From NCBI GenBank assembly GCA_035634055.1, contig DASQDR010000015.1, positions 1 through 61,876 on the forward strand: DNA of 61,876 nucleotides, given 5' to 3'. The stretch comes from JAICTV01 sp035634055. Its GTDB lineage: Bacteria > Planctomycetota > Phycisphaerae > Tepidisphaerales > Tepidisphaeraceae. The notes under the pieces are model-generated. The model searched no databases. It was not told the origin of the DNA and saw only the letters and a list, made by a program, of their open reading frames with translations. Within the stretch, counting starts at the first letter, position 1, and the number at the start of each line of letters is the position of its first letter. Shown piece by piece: positions 32,387 through 40,460 of the stretch. The translations under genes were made by a program, and so were the position numbers.

Positions 32387-33817
32387 ATGCCGCCGTCCAT
32401 GTCAACCGTCGTTCACGAGCCGCGAATGGAGTCGCGCTCGGCCAGCCGTTTCAGCGGCCGGCGGGTGCACTTTATTGGCATTGGCGGCTGCGGCATGAGC
32501 GGGCTGGCGCGCATGCTGCTCGACAAGGGCGCGACCGTCACCGGATCCGAGCCCAACCCCAATCCGCAGACCTTCGACCTCACCGCCCGCGGCGCGCGCA
32601 TCAGCCGCGACCAGCACGGCGCGCTGATCGACCCGTCCACCGACCTCGTCGTCCGCACCGCGGCCGTGCCGGATTCCAACTTCGAGTATCGCGCCGCGGT
32701 CGCGCACGGGATCGAGACGATCAAGTACGCCGAGCTGCTCGGGCAGGTGATGGCCGAGGCGCACGGCGTCGCCGTCGCCGGCACCCACGGCAAGAGCACC
32801 ACCACCGCGATGATCGCCTACGCCATGGAGCGCTGCGGCGCCGACCCGAGCTTCGTGGTCGGCGGCACCGTCCCGCAGCTCGGCGGCGCGGGCAGCCGGT
32901 CGGGCGCGTCGAACCTGTTCGTGGCTGAGGCGTGCGAGTTCGACCGCAGCTTCCACCACCTCCGCCCCAAGGTGGCGATCCTGACCAACATCGAGGAAGA
33001 CCACCTCGACTGCTACAAGGACATCTTCCAGATCATCGAGTCGTTTCGCACCTTCGCCAACCTGGTGCCGCACGACGGCGTGATCCTGGCCAACGGGCGC
33101 GACGCCAACGTGGCGCTGGCGGTGAAGGACGTGCGGGCGCGGGTGGAGACCGTCTCGCTGGCGCCGGGCGCGACGTGGAGCACCACGCCCACCGGCCTCG
33201 GCGCCAACGGCTGCCCCACCGGCACGATCGCGCGCGACGGGAAGCCGGTGGCGACGCTGAACCTCTCGCTGGCCGGTGAGCACAACTTGTACAACGCGAC
33301 CGTCGCGGTGGCCGCGTGTGCCGCGTGCGGCCTCGATCCCACCGAGGCCGCCGCCGCCCTCTCCGATTTCACCGGCGTCGACCGTCGCATGACCCTGATG
33401 GGCAGCTACAACGGCGCGCAGGTCGTCGATGATTACGGCCATCACCCCACCGAGATCCGCGCCACGCTGGGCGCCCTGCGCGAGCGTTACAACCCGCAGC
33501 GGCTGATCTGCGTCTTCCAGCCGCACCAGCACAGCCGCACGCGCTTCCTGCTGGAGGACTTCGCCGCCAGCTTCGAGCAGGCGGACGAGACGATCGTGCC
33601 GGACATTTACTTCGTCCGCGACAGCGAGACGGAGCGGCAGAAGGTCAGCAGCGCCGAACTGGTCGAGCGCATCAACCACAACGGGCACCGCGCGCTGCAC
33701 CTGGCGAAGTTCGAGTGGATCGTCGACCACCTCCGCCGAAACGTCCGCGCCGGCGACCTGGTCGTCACCATGGGCGCGGGCAACGTCTGGGAGATCGGCC
33801 GAGATCTGGTGTCGTGA
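32387..33817 (+). CDS. murC: UDP-MurNAc:L-alanine ligase
   Basis: MurC adds the first stem-peptide residue, L-Ala, to UDP-MurNAc. The 476-aa protein has VHFIGIGGCGMSGLARMLLD, VTGSEPNPN, VAVAGTHGKSTTTAMIAY (P-loop), FVAEACEFDRSFHHLRP, ILTNIEEDHLDCYKD, LAGEHNLYNATVAVAACAA, VVDDYGHHPTEIRATL and FQPHQHSRTRFLLEDF, all diagnostic. ATG 32387 is preceded by CAAGGAG with 5-6 nt spacing. murG and murC are separated by 190 bp of mostly repeat sequence. Confidence 0.96.
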   Translation: MPPSMSTVVHEPRMESRSASRFSGRRVHFIGIGGCGMSGLARMLLDKGATVTGSEPNPNPQTFDLTARGARISRDQHGALIDPSTDLVVRTAAVPDSNFEYRAAVAHGIETIKYAELLGQVMAEAHGVAVAGTHGKSTTTAMIAYAMERCGADPSFVVGGTVPQLGGAGSRSGASNLFVAEACEFDRSFHHLRPKVAILTNIEEDHLDCYKDIFQIIESFRTFANLVPHDGVILANGRDANVALAVKDVRARVETVSLAPGATWSTTPTGLGANGCPTGTIARDGKPVATLNLSLAGEHNLYNATVAVAACAACGLDPTEAAAALSDFTGVDRRMTLMGSYNGAQVVDDYGHHPTEIRATLGALRERYNPQRLICVFQPHQHSRTRFLLEDFAASFEQADETIVPDIYFVRDSETERQKVSSAELVERINHNGHRALHLAKFEWIVDHLRRNVRAGDLVVTMGAGNVWEIGRDLVS

Positions 33818-33826
33818 GGAATTGAG

Positions 33827-33990
33827 CCACCGATGGGGCAGCGATGAGCACCGATGGAAGAGAAGGATGACGGCTGAAGTCAGAAGGATGAATTTGAGGC
33901 TGCGTGCATTCCTTCATTCATCATTCATCCTTCCGCCTTCATCCTTGTTCTTCATCGGTGTCCATCGGTGCCTCATCGGTGGCTAAACTC
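33827..33990. repeat. intergenic inverted word-repeat (CACCGATGG / AAGGATGA) between murC and murB
   Basis: GAGCCACCGATGGGGCAGCGATGAGCACCGATGG is mirrored by CATCGGTGTCCATCGGTGCCTCATCGGTGGCTAA, with nested AGAAGGATGA and TCATCATTCATCCTT words inside. It is nearly the same element as 18661-18836. Confidence 0.8.
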
Positions 33991-34004
33991 TTCCGTTTGG
34001 AACC

Positions 34005-34901
34005 ATGAAGTTGAGCAGCACCAACCTCTTTGCCGGGCTCGAGGCAATCGTCACCGAGAACGAGCCGCTGGCGCCGCACACGTGGTACAAGATCGGCGGC
34101 CCGGCGCGGTGGATGCTCCGCCCGCGGTCGGTCGAGGAGCTTCAGGAAGCGTCCAAGCGCTGCGTGGAAGACGGCGTCCCCATCTACGTGCTGGGGCTGG
34201 GCGCGAACCTGCTGGTCGGCGACCAAGGCGTCGACGGCGCGGTCTTCCGCCTCGACTCCGACCATTTCCGCCGCGTGCGCTACGACGGCACCACGTTGGA
34301 GGCGGGCGCGGGCGTCGACATGCAGAAGCTGATCGTCCGCACCATCCGCCAGGGACTGGCAGGCATCGAGTGCCTGGCTGGCATCCCCGGCACCGTTGGC
34401 GGCGGCGTGCGCATGAACGCCGGCGGCAAGTTCGGCGACATCGGCGCCGTCGTCACCAAGGTGCAGGTGATGGACGTCACCGGCCTGCTCTTCGAGCGGC
34501 ACAAGGACGACCTCGTCTTCGACTACCGCTCCACCAACATCTCCGCCAAGTTCATCCTCGGCGCCACGCTCGAGCTCGAGGCCGACGACCCCGAGCGCAT
34601 CATGAAGCGCACCAAGGAAATCTGGATGTACAAGCGGAACACCCAGCCGCTGAACACCAAGAACTGCGGCTGCATCTTCAAGAACCCGCGCGGGCTCAGC
34701 GCGGGCGCGCTGATCGACCAGGCCGGGCTGAAGGGGTTCAAGGTCGGCGGCGCCGAGGTGAGCGACAAGCACGCCAACTTCCTCGTCGCCCACCCGGGCT
34801 GCCGGGCCGACGACATCATGAAGCTGGTGAAGCTCATCCGCGAAAAGGTTTTCGAGAAAAACGAGATCTGGCTGGAGAGCGAAGTGCAGATCTGGCCGTG
34901 A
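34005..34901 (+). CDS. murB: UDP-N-acetylenolpyruvoylglucosamine reductase
   Basis: MurB is the FAD enzyme that reduces UDP-GlcNAc-enolpyruvate to UDP-MurNAc with NADPH. The 298-aa protein has HTWYKIGGPARWMLRPRS, YVLGLGANLLVGDQGVDG (FAD-binding), GLAGIECLAGIPGTVGGGVR, MNAGGKFGDI, FDYRSTNIS and NCGCIFKNPRGLSAGALID, where the residue before I-F-K-N-P is Cys in the place of the usual catalytic Ser. It ends AEVSDKHANFLV and a final LESEVQIW. The short form is like type IIb MurB. There is no strong RBS before ATG 34005. Confidence 0.94.
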   Translation: MKLSSTNLFAGLEAIVTENEPLAPHTWYKIGGPARWMLRPRSVEELQEASKRCVEDGVPIYVLGLGANLLVGDQGVDGAVFRLDSDHFRRVRYDGTTLEAGAGVDMQKLIVRTIRQGLAGIECLAGIPGTVGGGVRMNAGGKFGDIGAVVTKVQVMDVTGLLFERHKDDLVFDYRSTNISAKFILGATLELEADDPERIMKRTKEIWMYKRNTQPLNTKNCGCIFKNPRGLSAGALIDQAGLKGFKVGGAEVSDKHANFLVAHPGCRADDIMKLVKLIREKVFEKNEIWLESEVQIWP

Positions 34902-34904
34902 AGG

Positions 34905-35045
34905 AACACGGCGGGCGAATGACGAATGACGACATCAGAATGACGAATCAATGACGAAGCTCGAATGACGAAATGCCCCTTCTGCTTCGGGCTTGGTATT
35001 CGGATTTGATTCGTCATTCTCATTTCGTCGTTCGGATTTCACGGA
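34905..35045. repeat. intergenic inverted word-repeat (GAATGACGAATGACGA) between murB and ddl
   Basis: CGAATGACGAATGACGACATCAGAATGACGAATC is mirrored by GATTCGTCATTCTCATTTCGTCGTTCG around a CCTTCTGCTTCGGGC centre. Confidence 0.75.
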
Positions 35046-35071
35046 CCTCGGCGGTTCACGGAGGAACGGGC

Positions 35072-36073
35072 ATGCGAATCACAGTTCTCTACGGCGGTCC
35101 CAGCGCCGAGCGCGAGGTCAGCCTCGTCAGCGGCCGGGCGGTCATCGACGCGCTGCGGCAGGTCGGCCACGAGGTGTTCGCCAGCGACGTTTCTCCCACA
35201 GACCTCTCCGGCCTGGATCGCCCGGCCGACGTGATCTTTCCCGTGCTGCACGGCGCGTTCGGCGAGAGCGGCGAGCTCCAGGAGATCCTCGAGCAGCGCG
35301 GCCTGCCCTTCGTCGGCTCCGGCTCGCTCGCTTCCCGCACCGGCATGGACAAGGTTGCCACCAAGCGCGCCTGGCAGCGCGCGGGGCTGCCGACCCCCGC
35401 GTACGAAGTGATCAACCGCGCCGCCCCGGCCGCCACCATCGGCGCGCCGTGCGTCGTCAAGCCCATCGACTCCGGCAGTAGCATCGACGTGGCCATCTGT
35501 AAGTCGCAGTTCGACGCCGACGTCGCCTGCGATGCGGTGCTGCTCAATCACGAGACCGCGCTGGTGGAGCGCTTCATCGACGGCCCGGAGCTGACCGTCG
35601 GGCTGCTGGAAGAGGAGCCGCTGGACCCGATCCGCATCGTCGTGCAGCGCGAGTTCTTTGATTATGCCGCCAAGTACAAGGGGTGCGGCACCGAGCACCG
35701 CTTCGACACCGCCCTGCCGGCGTCCGTCAATGAGCGCGTGCGCGAGCTGGCGCGGGAGGCGAACCGCGTTCTGGGCTGCCGCGATCTGGCGCGGGTGGAC
35801 GTGATGCTCGACAAGGACCTGGAGCCGTACCTGCTGGAGATCAACACGCTGCCCGGTTTCACGCCGACGTCGCTGCTGCCGGAGGCGGCGCAGCACCGGG
35901 GGATGTCATTTGGGGAGCTGGTGGACCGGCTCGTGCGACGGGCCCACGCCCGTGGCTGCGACAAGCGCGCGGAAGTGTTCGTCGCCGAAGGCGTTCACGT
36001 CGCGCTGCCGACGGTCGCCGTGCGCGAGACCACGCAACTCAAGCGCCGCCCGCCGGCGCGCAAGACGGCGTAG
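35072..36073 (+). CDS. ddl: D-alanine--D-alanine ligase
   Basis: Ddl makes D-Ala-D-Ala for MurF. The 333-aa ATP-grasp protein shows VLYGGPSAEREVSLVSGRAV, DVIFPVLHGAFGESGELQEI, LPFVGSGSLASRTGMDKVATK, CVVKPIDSGSSIDV, ERFIDGPELTVGLL, the substrate loop region YAAKYKGCGTEHRFDTALPA and LEINTLPGFTPTSLLPEAA. A basic tail of about 30 residues (KRRPPARKTA) follows. ATG 35072 has ACGGAGG 8 nt upstream. It closes the mur cluster; ftsQ, ftsA and ftsZ do not follow. Confidence 0.95.
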   Translation: MRITVLYGGPSAEREVSLVSGRAVIDALRQVGHEVFASDVSPTDLSGLDRPADVIFPVLHGAFGESGELQEILEQRGLPFVGSGSLASRTGMDKVATKRAWQRAGLPTPAYEVINRAAPAATIGAPCVVKPIDSGSSIDVAICKSQFDADVACDAVLLNHETALVERFIDGPELTVGLLEEEPLDPIRIVVQREFFDYAAKYKGCGTEHRFDTALPASVNERVRELAREANRVLGCRDLARVDVMLDKDLEPYLLEINTLPGFTPTSLLPEAAQHRGMSFGELVDRLVRRAHARGCDKRAEVFVAEGVHVALPTVAVRETTQLKRRPPARKTA

Positions 36074-36080
36074 CAAGCCG

Positions 36081-36235
36081 CCTTCTCCCTCGCCCCGGTA
36101 CGGCGGGGAGAGAGCTGCGGAGAGCGGCGAGCGGCGCGGATCAGCCAGCACCGACGCGCCGGTCACACGCACTGCGCTGCCGCGCGGTGCGATGCGCGGG
36201 TGACACGCACCGCGCTGACCCACTGCGCGACGCAA
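36081..36235. terminator. hairpin-rich spacer between convergent ddl and AAA gene
   Basis: TTCTCCCTCGCC and GGCGGGGAGAGA form an imperfect stem around CCGGTACG at about 36083-36113. Further on GTCACACGCACTGCGC and GCGCGGTGCGATGCGCGGGTGAC make a second, looser inverted repeat. It may end transcription from both sides. Confidence 0.5.
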
Positions 36236-36237
36236 CG

Positions 36238-37773
36238 TCAATCCGCCGGCACGCAACGGCCCTGCGCCCATTGGCGCAACCTGGCCATGCGCTCGGCCAT
36301 GATCACCGACAGCGGCGGAGAATTGCGGATCGCCGTGACAATGCCGTCGTCGGTCAGGTCCGCGTGGCGGGCGAAGGCGTCGTTCAGCGCGGCGATGATC
36401 CCCTGCTCGATCTCCGCCCCGCTGTAGCCGTCGGCGGCGGCGGCGAGCTTGTCGAGGTCGAACTGCTGCGGGTCGCGCTTGCGCCGGGCGAGGTGGATCG
36501 AGAAGATCATCCGCCTTGCCTCGGCGTCGGGCAGGTCCACGAAGAAGATCTCGTCGAACCGGCCCTTGCGCAGCAGCTCGGGCGGAAGCGCCTCGATGTC
36601 GTTGGCGGTGGCGACGACGAACACCGGCGCGCGGTGCTCCTGCATCCACGTGAGCAGCGCGCCGAACATCCGCTTGGATAACCCACCGTCGGCGCTCTGG
36701 GCGGCGGCAGAGGCGAAGGCTTTCTCGATCTCGTCGATCCAGAGGATGATCGGTGACATCATCTCCGCCTGGCGGAACGCCTCGCGCAGGCGGCGCTCGC
36801 TCTCGCCGATGAACTTGTCGTACATCGCGCCCACGTCCATGCGCAGCAACGGGCGCTGCCAGGCGGTGGCGACCGCCTTGGCGGCCAGGCTTTTTCCCGC
36901 GCCCTGGACGCCCAGCAGGAGGATGCCGCGCGGGGGCGGGACGCCGAACGCCGCCGCCTCGTCGCACAGCGCCGCCCGGCGCTGTTCCAGCCAGTACTTG
37001 AGCCGCCGCACGCCGCCGATCTCATCGAGGCTGACCGGGGCCTGCACGTATTCCAGCAGCCCCTCGCCGCTCATCAGCCGCCGCTTCTCCGTGAGCATCG
37101 CCTCCAGGTCGGTCGTGTCGAGCTTGCGGTCGTCGAGGCAGGCGTCGCGGACGAGCTGCCGCGCCTGCCGCGCGTTGAGCCCCCGCAGGTTGCGCAGGAT
37201 CGCCTGGAGGTCGCGGCGGGTGAGCGTCACCTCGATCGGCCGCTTCGGCGTCGAGCAGGCGCGCACCGTCTCGCGGACGATCTGCTCCAGCGCCCGCTCG
37301 TCGGGCAGCGTCAGTTCCAGCGGCGTGGCCACCGCGCGCACGGCCGGTGGCACCTCGGTGACGGCGTCGATCAGGATCACGCGCGACCCCTGCTTCTCGA
37401 ACGCGCGCAGCGTCTCGCGAAACGTGCGCATCGTCCTGTCGTCTTTTAGGTGGGGGACGAGGTCGAGCAGCACGGCCGTCACGGGGCGGGTGAGCCCGGC
37501 GAAGAAGTAGAGCGCCGCCGCGGGGTGGTCGGTGTCGCTGACGGCCGGCCCGGTCTCATCGCGCCCGTCGTGCACGCCGCGGACGACTGACCAGCGCAGC
37601 ACCTCGCCGCCCCCGCCCAAGTTCTCCAGGGCCGCTCGGACCACGTGGAGGGCGTCGGCCTCTTCGAAGGTGAGGATGCTCACGCACCGGTGCCCGCTGC
37701 GCAGCAGCCGCTCCAGACGTCGCACGTCGGGCGCGTCATTCGCGTCCGAGGCATCGGCCAGCGGGATGGTCAC
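36238..37773 (-). CDS. Ycf46-like AAA+ ATPase
   Basis: The 511-aa protein has an N-terminal domain (about residues 1-240) with a RecA-like flavour (VAVLLDLVPHLKDDRTMRTF in degenerate form: VLLDLVPHLKDDRTM), then a classical AAA module: GILLLGVQGAGKSLAAKA (Walker A about 283-300), ILWIDEIEKAFASAAAQSAD (Walker B), FVVATANDIEALPPELLRKG (sensor 1) and RFDEIFFVDLPDAEARRMIF with the Arg finger. The domain order matches the Ycf46 family known from cyanobacteria and plastids, of poorly known function (linked to CO2 use). GTG 37773 is the start; no RBS. It is divergent from the next gene. Confidence 0.8.
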   Translation of the reverse strand: MTIPLADASDANDAPDVRRLERLLRSGHRCVSILTFEEADALHVVRAALENLGGGGEVLRWSVVRGVHDGRDETGPAVSDTDHPAAALYFFAGLTRPVTAVLLDLVPHLKDDRTMRTFRETLRAFEKQGSRVILIDAVTEVPPAVRAVATPLELTLPDERALEQIVRETVRACSTPKRPIEVTLTRRDLQAILRNLRGLNARQARQLVRDACLDDRKLDTTDLEAMLTEKRRLMSGEGLLEYVQAPVSLDEIGGVRRLKYWLEQRRAALCDEAAAFGVPPPRGILLLGVQGAGKSLAAKAVATAWQRPLLRMDVGAMYDKFIGESERRLREAFRQAEMMSPIILWIDEIEKAFASAAAQSADGGLSKRMFGALLTWMQEHRAPVFVVATANDIEALPPELLRKGRFDEIFFVDLPDAEARRMIFSIHLARRKRDPQQFDLDKLAAAADGYSGAEIEQGIIAALNDAFARHADLTDDGIVTAIRNSPPLSVIMAERMARLRQWAQGRCVPAD

Positions 37774-37939
37774 GCGCGCCTCATTTCGCCGGCCATGTTA
37801 CCCGCCCGCGCTGGAGCTTTGCAGCCCGCCGGGCCGATAGATCCACGTGGCGGGAGACATCGCGCGCGCGGACCGCCGTCTCGTGCCGCGCCCAAGGCGG
37901 GCGTCGCGAGAGCTAGCCGCGGGGATGATCGGAGCTTCG

Positions 37940-38554
37940 ATGATGTCGGTGACCGTAGACCACCAGCCGTTGCCCGTCGACGCCCTCGGGCTGAAGACGG
38001 TCGGGCAGGTGCTCCGCCACCTCCGCCGCGCCGGCGACCGGCTGGTCGTGCGGGTGCTGATCGACGGCCGCGAGGCCGCCGCCGCCGCCGACCGCGTCTC
38101 CGCCATCCGCTCCGCGCTGGTCAACGAGCACACCGTCTACATCGAAACCGCCGACCCCCACGCGATGGCCGGCGGCGTGCTGGACGAGATCGAGAGCCAG
38201 CTGGGCGAGGCCGAACGCATCAAGACCGAGAGCGCCAGCCTGCTCCAGCGCAACCAGATCGCCCCGGCGATCGAGAAGCTGGGCGGCGCCTTCACCACCT
38301 GGCAGCACGTGCAGGAATCGATCCTCAAGACCGCCCAGCTCCTGCGCCTCGACCTCTCGCTCATCCACGTCGAGGGGCGGGCGCTGACCGAGATGCTCGA
38401 GGAGTGCAAGGTGCACCTCAGGCAGGTGCGGGAGGCGCTGGACGAGCACGATTTCGCGCGCCTCGGTGACCTGCTCGCCCGCCGGACCGACGGGTGCACG
38501 CGCTGGCGCGACGTGATCCGGTCCCTGCGCAGCACGATCGCGAGCATCCGCTGA
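37940..38554 (+). CDS. hypothetical protein, helical, conserved-looking
   Basis: The 204-aa protein starts MMSVTVDHQPLPVDALG behind CGGAG. The first 85 residues look alpha/beta (VLRHLRRAGDRLVVRVLIDG, then VNEHTVYIETADPHAM), the rest is long amphipathic helices (EIESQLGEAERIKTESASLL, KLGGAFTTWQHVQESILKTA). The last 70 residues could be a coiled coil. I do not recognise the family. It may form a unit with 38610-39383, 55 bp downstream, though the latter has its own -10 like box. Confidence 0.6.
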   Translation: MMSVTVDHQPLPVDALGLKTVGQVLRHLRRAGDRLVVRVLIDGREAAAAADRVSAIRSALVNEHTVYIETADPHAMAGGVLDEIESQLGEAERIKTESASLLQRNQIAPAIEKLGGAFTTWQHVQESILKTAQLLRLDLSLIHVEGRALTEMLEECKVHLRQVREALDEHDFARLGDLLARRTDGCTRWRDVIRSLRSTIASIR

Positions 38555-38596
38555 AGCGCCGATCCCCCGCTTCACCGCCCCGCCGCCCTCATCCCC

Positions 38597-38602
38597 TACA
38601 AT
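38597..38602 (+). promoter_or_regulatory. -10 like TACAAT, 7 nt before ATG 38610
   Basis: TACAAT and seven bases (CTACCGC) run straight into ATG 38610, the clearest leaderless arrangement in the window. Confidence 0.6.
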
Positions 38603-38609
38603 CTACCGC

Positions 38610-39383
38610 ATGCCTTCCCCCGACCTTCAGGCGCGCTGCGAGCTCGGCCAGCAGCAGTTGATGCGGACGGAGTACGTCGAGGCCGAAAGGACGCTGGAAG
38701 CCGCCGAGGCGGACGCCTGGGGCGCGAGCGACTTCGACACGCTGGCGCGACTTTACATGCCGCTCCAGGAGGCCCGCCGGCAACGCCGCCAGCGCGCAGG
38801 CGAGGGTGTCATCTGCCTCGACCTGATCGCGACGGGCCCGGAGGACGCCATCGACGGGCGCCGCATCGTCGAGAACTTTCCCCACGGCCAACTGCTCGTC
38901 GCCGGCTGGGGGACGTTCGCGCCGGCGGTGGAAGTCCGCCGGTTGCAGCGCGAGCACGGGCTGTACGTCGAGACGTTTCTCGCGGCGGTTTACCCGATTG
39001 GCGCGGCGGCGGCGGCAGCGGCGGAGGCGGCACGCGTGGTGGTCATCGCGCCGCTGGAGGACATCGCGCTGCCGGACCTGCACCCCGCGTCGGTCGAAGA
39101 CCTGGTCAAAAAGCTCCCGGCCCACTGCATCGTGCTGGGCGCGGCCGAGCTGCCGGCCGGCGCGCGGAAGGGGACGACCGCGACGTTCGACCACGTGATG
39201 TCGATGTGGGAACGCCTGCACGCGCCGTTCATCGCCGCGGCGGACATGATGGTGAATCCGATGCAGAAGCTCGAAGCGTACCGGCGGGCGCAGCGGGTGG
39301 ATTACGGGTCGGAGCTGGCGCACCAGAAGGCGGCGCACGTCGCGCGGGAGCTGGCGCGGGCGGCGCGGGCGGCGCGGCAGTAG
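38610..39383 (+). CDS. hypothetical protein with a helical TPR-like N-terminus
   Basis: The 257-aa product has a helical repeat at residues 5-60 (ELGQQQLMRTEYVEAERTLE), then an alpha/beta part with GVICLDLIATGPEDAIDGRR, GQLLVAGWGTFAPAVEVRRL, ARVVVIAPLEDIALPDLHPA and AHCIVLGAAELPAGARKGTT, and a helical end with Ala-rich ARELARAARAARQ. The middle looks like a nucleotide- or sugar-binding fold, but no family is recognised. The start is set by TACAAT directly upstream. Confidence 0.6.
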   Translation: MPSPDLQARCELGQQQLMRTEYVEAERTLEAAEADAWGASDFDTLARLYMPLQEARRQRRQRAGEGVICLDLIATGPEDAIDGRRIVENFPHGQLLVAGWGTFAPAVEVRRLQREHGLYVETFLAAVYPIGAAAAAAAEAARVVVIAPLEDIALPDLHPASVEDLVKKLPAHCIVLGAAELPAGARKGTTATFDHVMSMWERLHAPFIAAADMMVNPMQKLEAYRRAQRVDYGSELAHQKAAHVARELARAARAARQ

Positions 39384-39486
39384 ACGGCGCAGTGATCGGT
39401 GGCGTCGCTCTCGCCCCACGCTTGGCCGTTCCCACGCCCCATCCGCCCGTGCTACAACGCACGCGCCCGCACCACGGAGGCGCACC

Positions 39487-40383
39487 ATGAACCTGATAGC
39501 ATCGAATCCACGAAGCAGTTTGTTCCGCCCCCGTCGCGGGATGCTCAACCTGCGCGTGATCATTGCCCTGGTGATCGCGCTGTTCGGCCTGATCGGCTAC
39601 CTGGGCAAGCGCAGCACCAACCCGGTGACCGGCGAGACGCAGTACGTCTCGCTCGACCCGAAGCAGGAGATCGCGCTGGGCTTGCAGGCGGCGCCGCGGA
39701 TGGCGGAGCAGATGGGCGGGGTGCTGCCTGCCAGCGACCCGCGCGCCGCCACCGTCGCTCGCGTCGGCGCCAAGCTCGTGCAGCGCAGCGAGGCGGGCAA
39801 GCCGGAAAGCCCGTACGCGCAGAACTTCCGCTTCTACCTGCTCGGAGACCCCAAGACGATCAATGCCTTCGCGCTGCCGGGCGGGCCGATCTTCATCACG
39901 GCCGCGCTGTACGAGAAGCTCGAGAACGAGGCCCAGCTCGCCGGCGTGCTGGGGCACGAGATCGGGCACGTGGTCAACCGCCACGCCGCCGAGCACATGG
40001 CCAAGGGGCAGCTCGGCGGGATGCTGGCGACGGCGGTGGGCGTCGGGGCAAGCGACAACCGCGGCCGCGGCTTCGGCACCGCCATCGCCGCGCAGGCGGC
40101 CAACCAGGTGATCCAGCTCCGCTTCGGCCGGCAGGACGAGACCGAGTCCGACACGTACGGCCTGCGCTACATGATCGAGGCAGGCTACGACCCGCGGCAG
40201 ATGATCGGCGTGATGGAGATCCTGCGCGACGCCAGCCAGGGCCGCCGCGGCGGCGGGTGGTCCATCCTGCAAAGCCACCCCAACCCCGAGCTCCGCCTGG
40301 AGCAGATCGCCGCCATGATCAAGCAGATGTACCCCGGCGGCGTGCCGGCAACGCTGACGGAGGGGGAGCCGCTGCCGAGGTAG
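39487..40383 (+). CDS. M48-family zinc metalloprotease, membrane-anchored
   Basis: The 298-aa protein has one N-terminal helix (LRVIIALVIALFGLIGYLG, residues 20-38), then the M48 domain with LGDPKTINAFALPGGPIFIT, GVLGHEIGHVVNRHAAEHMA (HExxH zinc site, about residues 158-162) and ETESDTYGLRYMIEAGYDPR (third ligand Glu). It ends with SHPNPELRLEQIAAM. This is the LoiP/YcaL/BepA-like group, which acts on envelope proteins outside the cytoplasmic membrane. ATG 39487 has CACGGAGG 8 nt upstream. TPR repeats of BepA are absent. Confidence 0.9.
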   Translation: MNLIASNPRSSLFRPRRGMLNLRVIIALVIALFGLIGYLGKRSTNPVTGETQYVSLDPKQEIALGLQAAPRMAEQMGGVLPASDPRAATVARVGAKLVQRSEAGKPESPYAQNFRFYLLGDPKTINAFALPGGPIFITAALYEKLENEAQLAGVLGHEIGHVVNRHAAEHMAKGQLGGMLATAVGVGASDNRGRGFGTAIAAQAANQVIQLRFGRQDETESDTYGLRYMIEAGYDPRQMIGVMEILRDASQGRRGGGWSILQSHPNPELRLEQIAAMIKQMYPGGVPATLTEGEPLPR

Positions 40384-40460
40384 GGCAGCGGGTGTGCTTG
40401 TTGTCGATTCCTGGGCGTCATTACTGGTTAGCCGTAAACGGGAACAATAAGCGACGCCTG

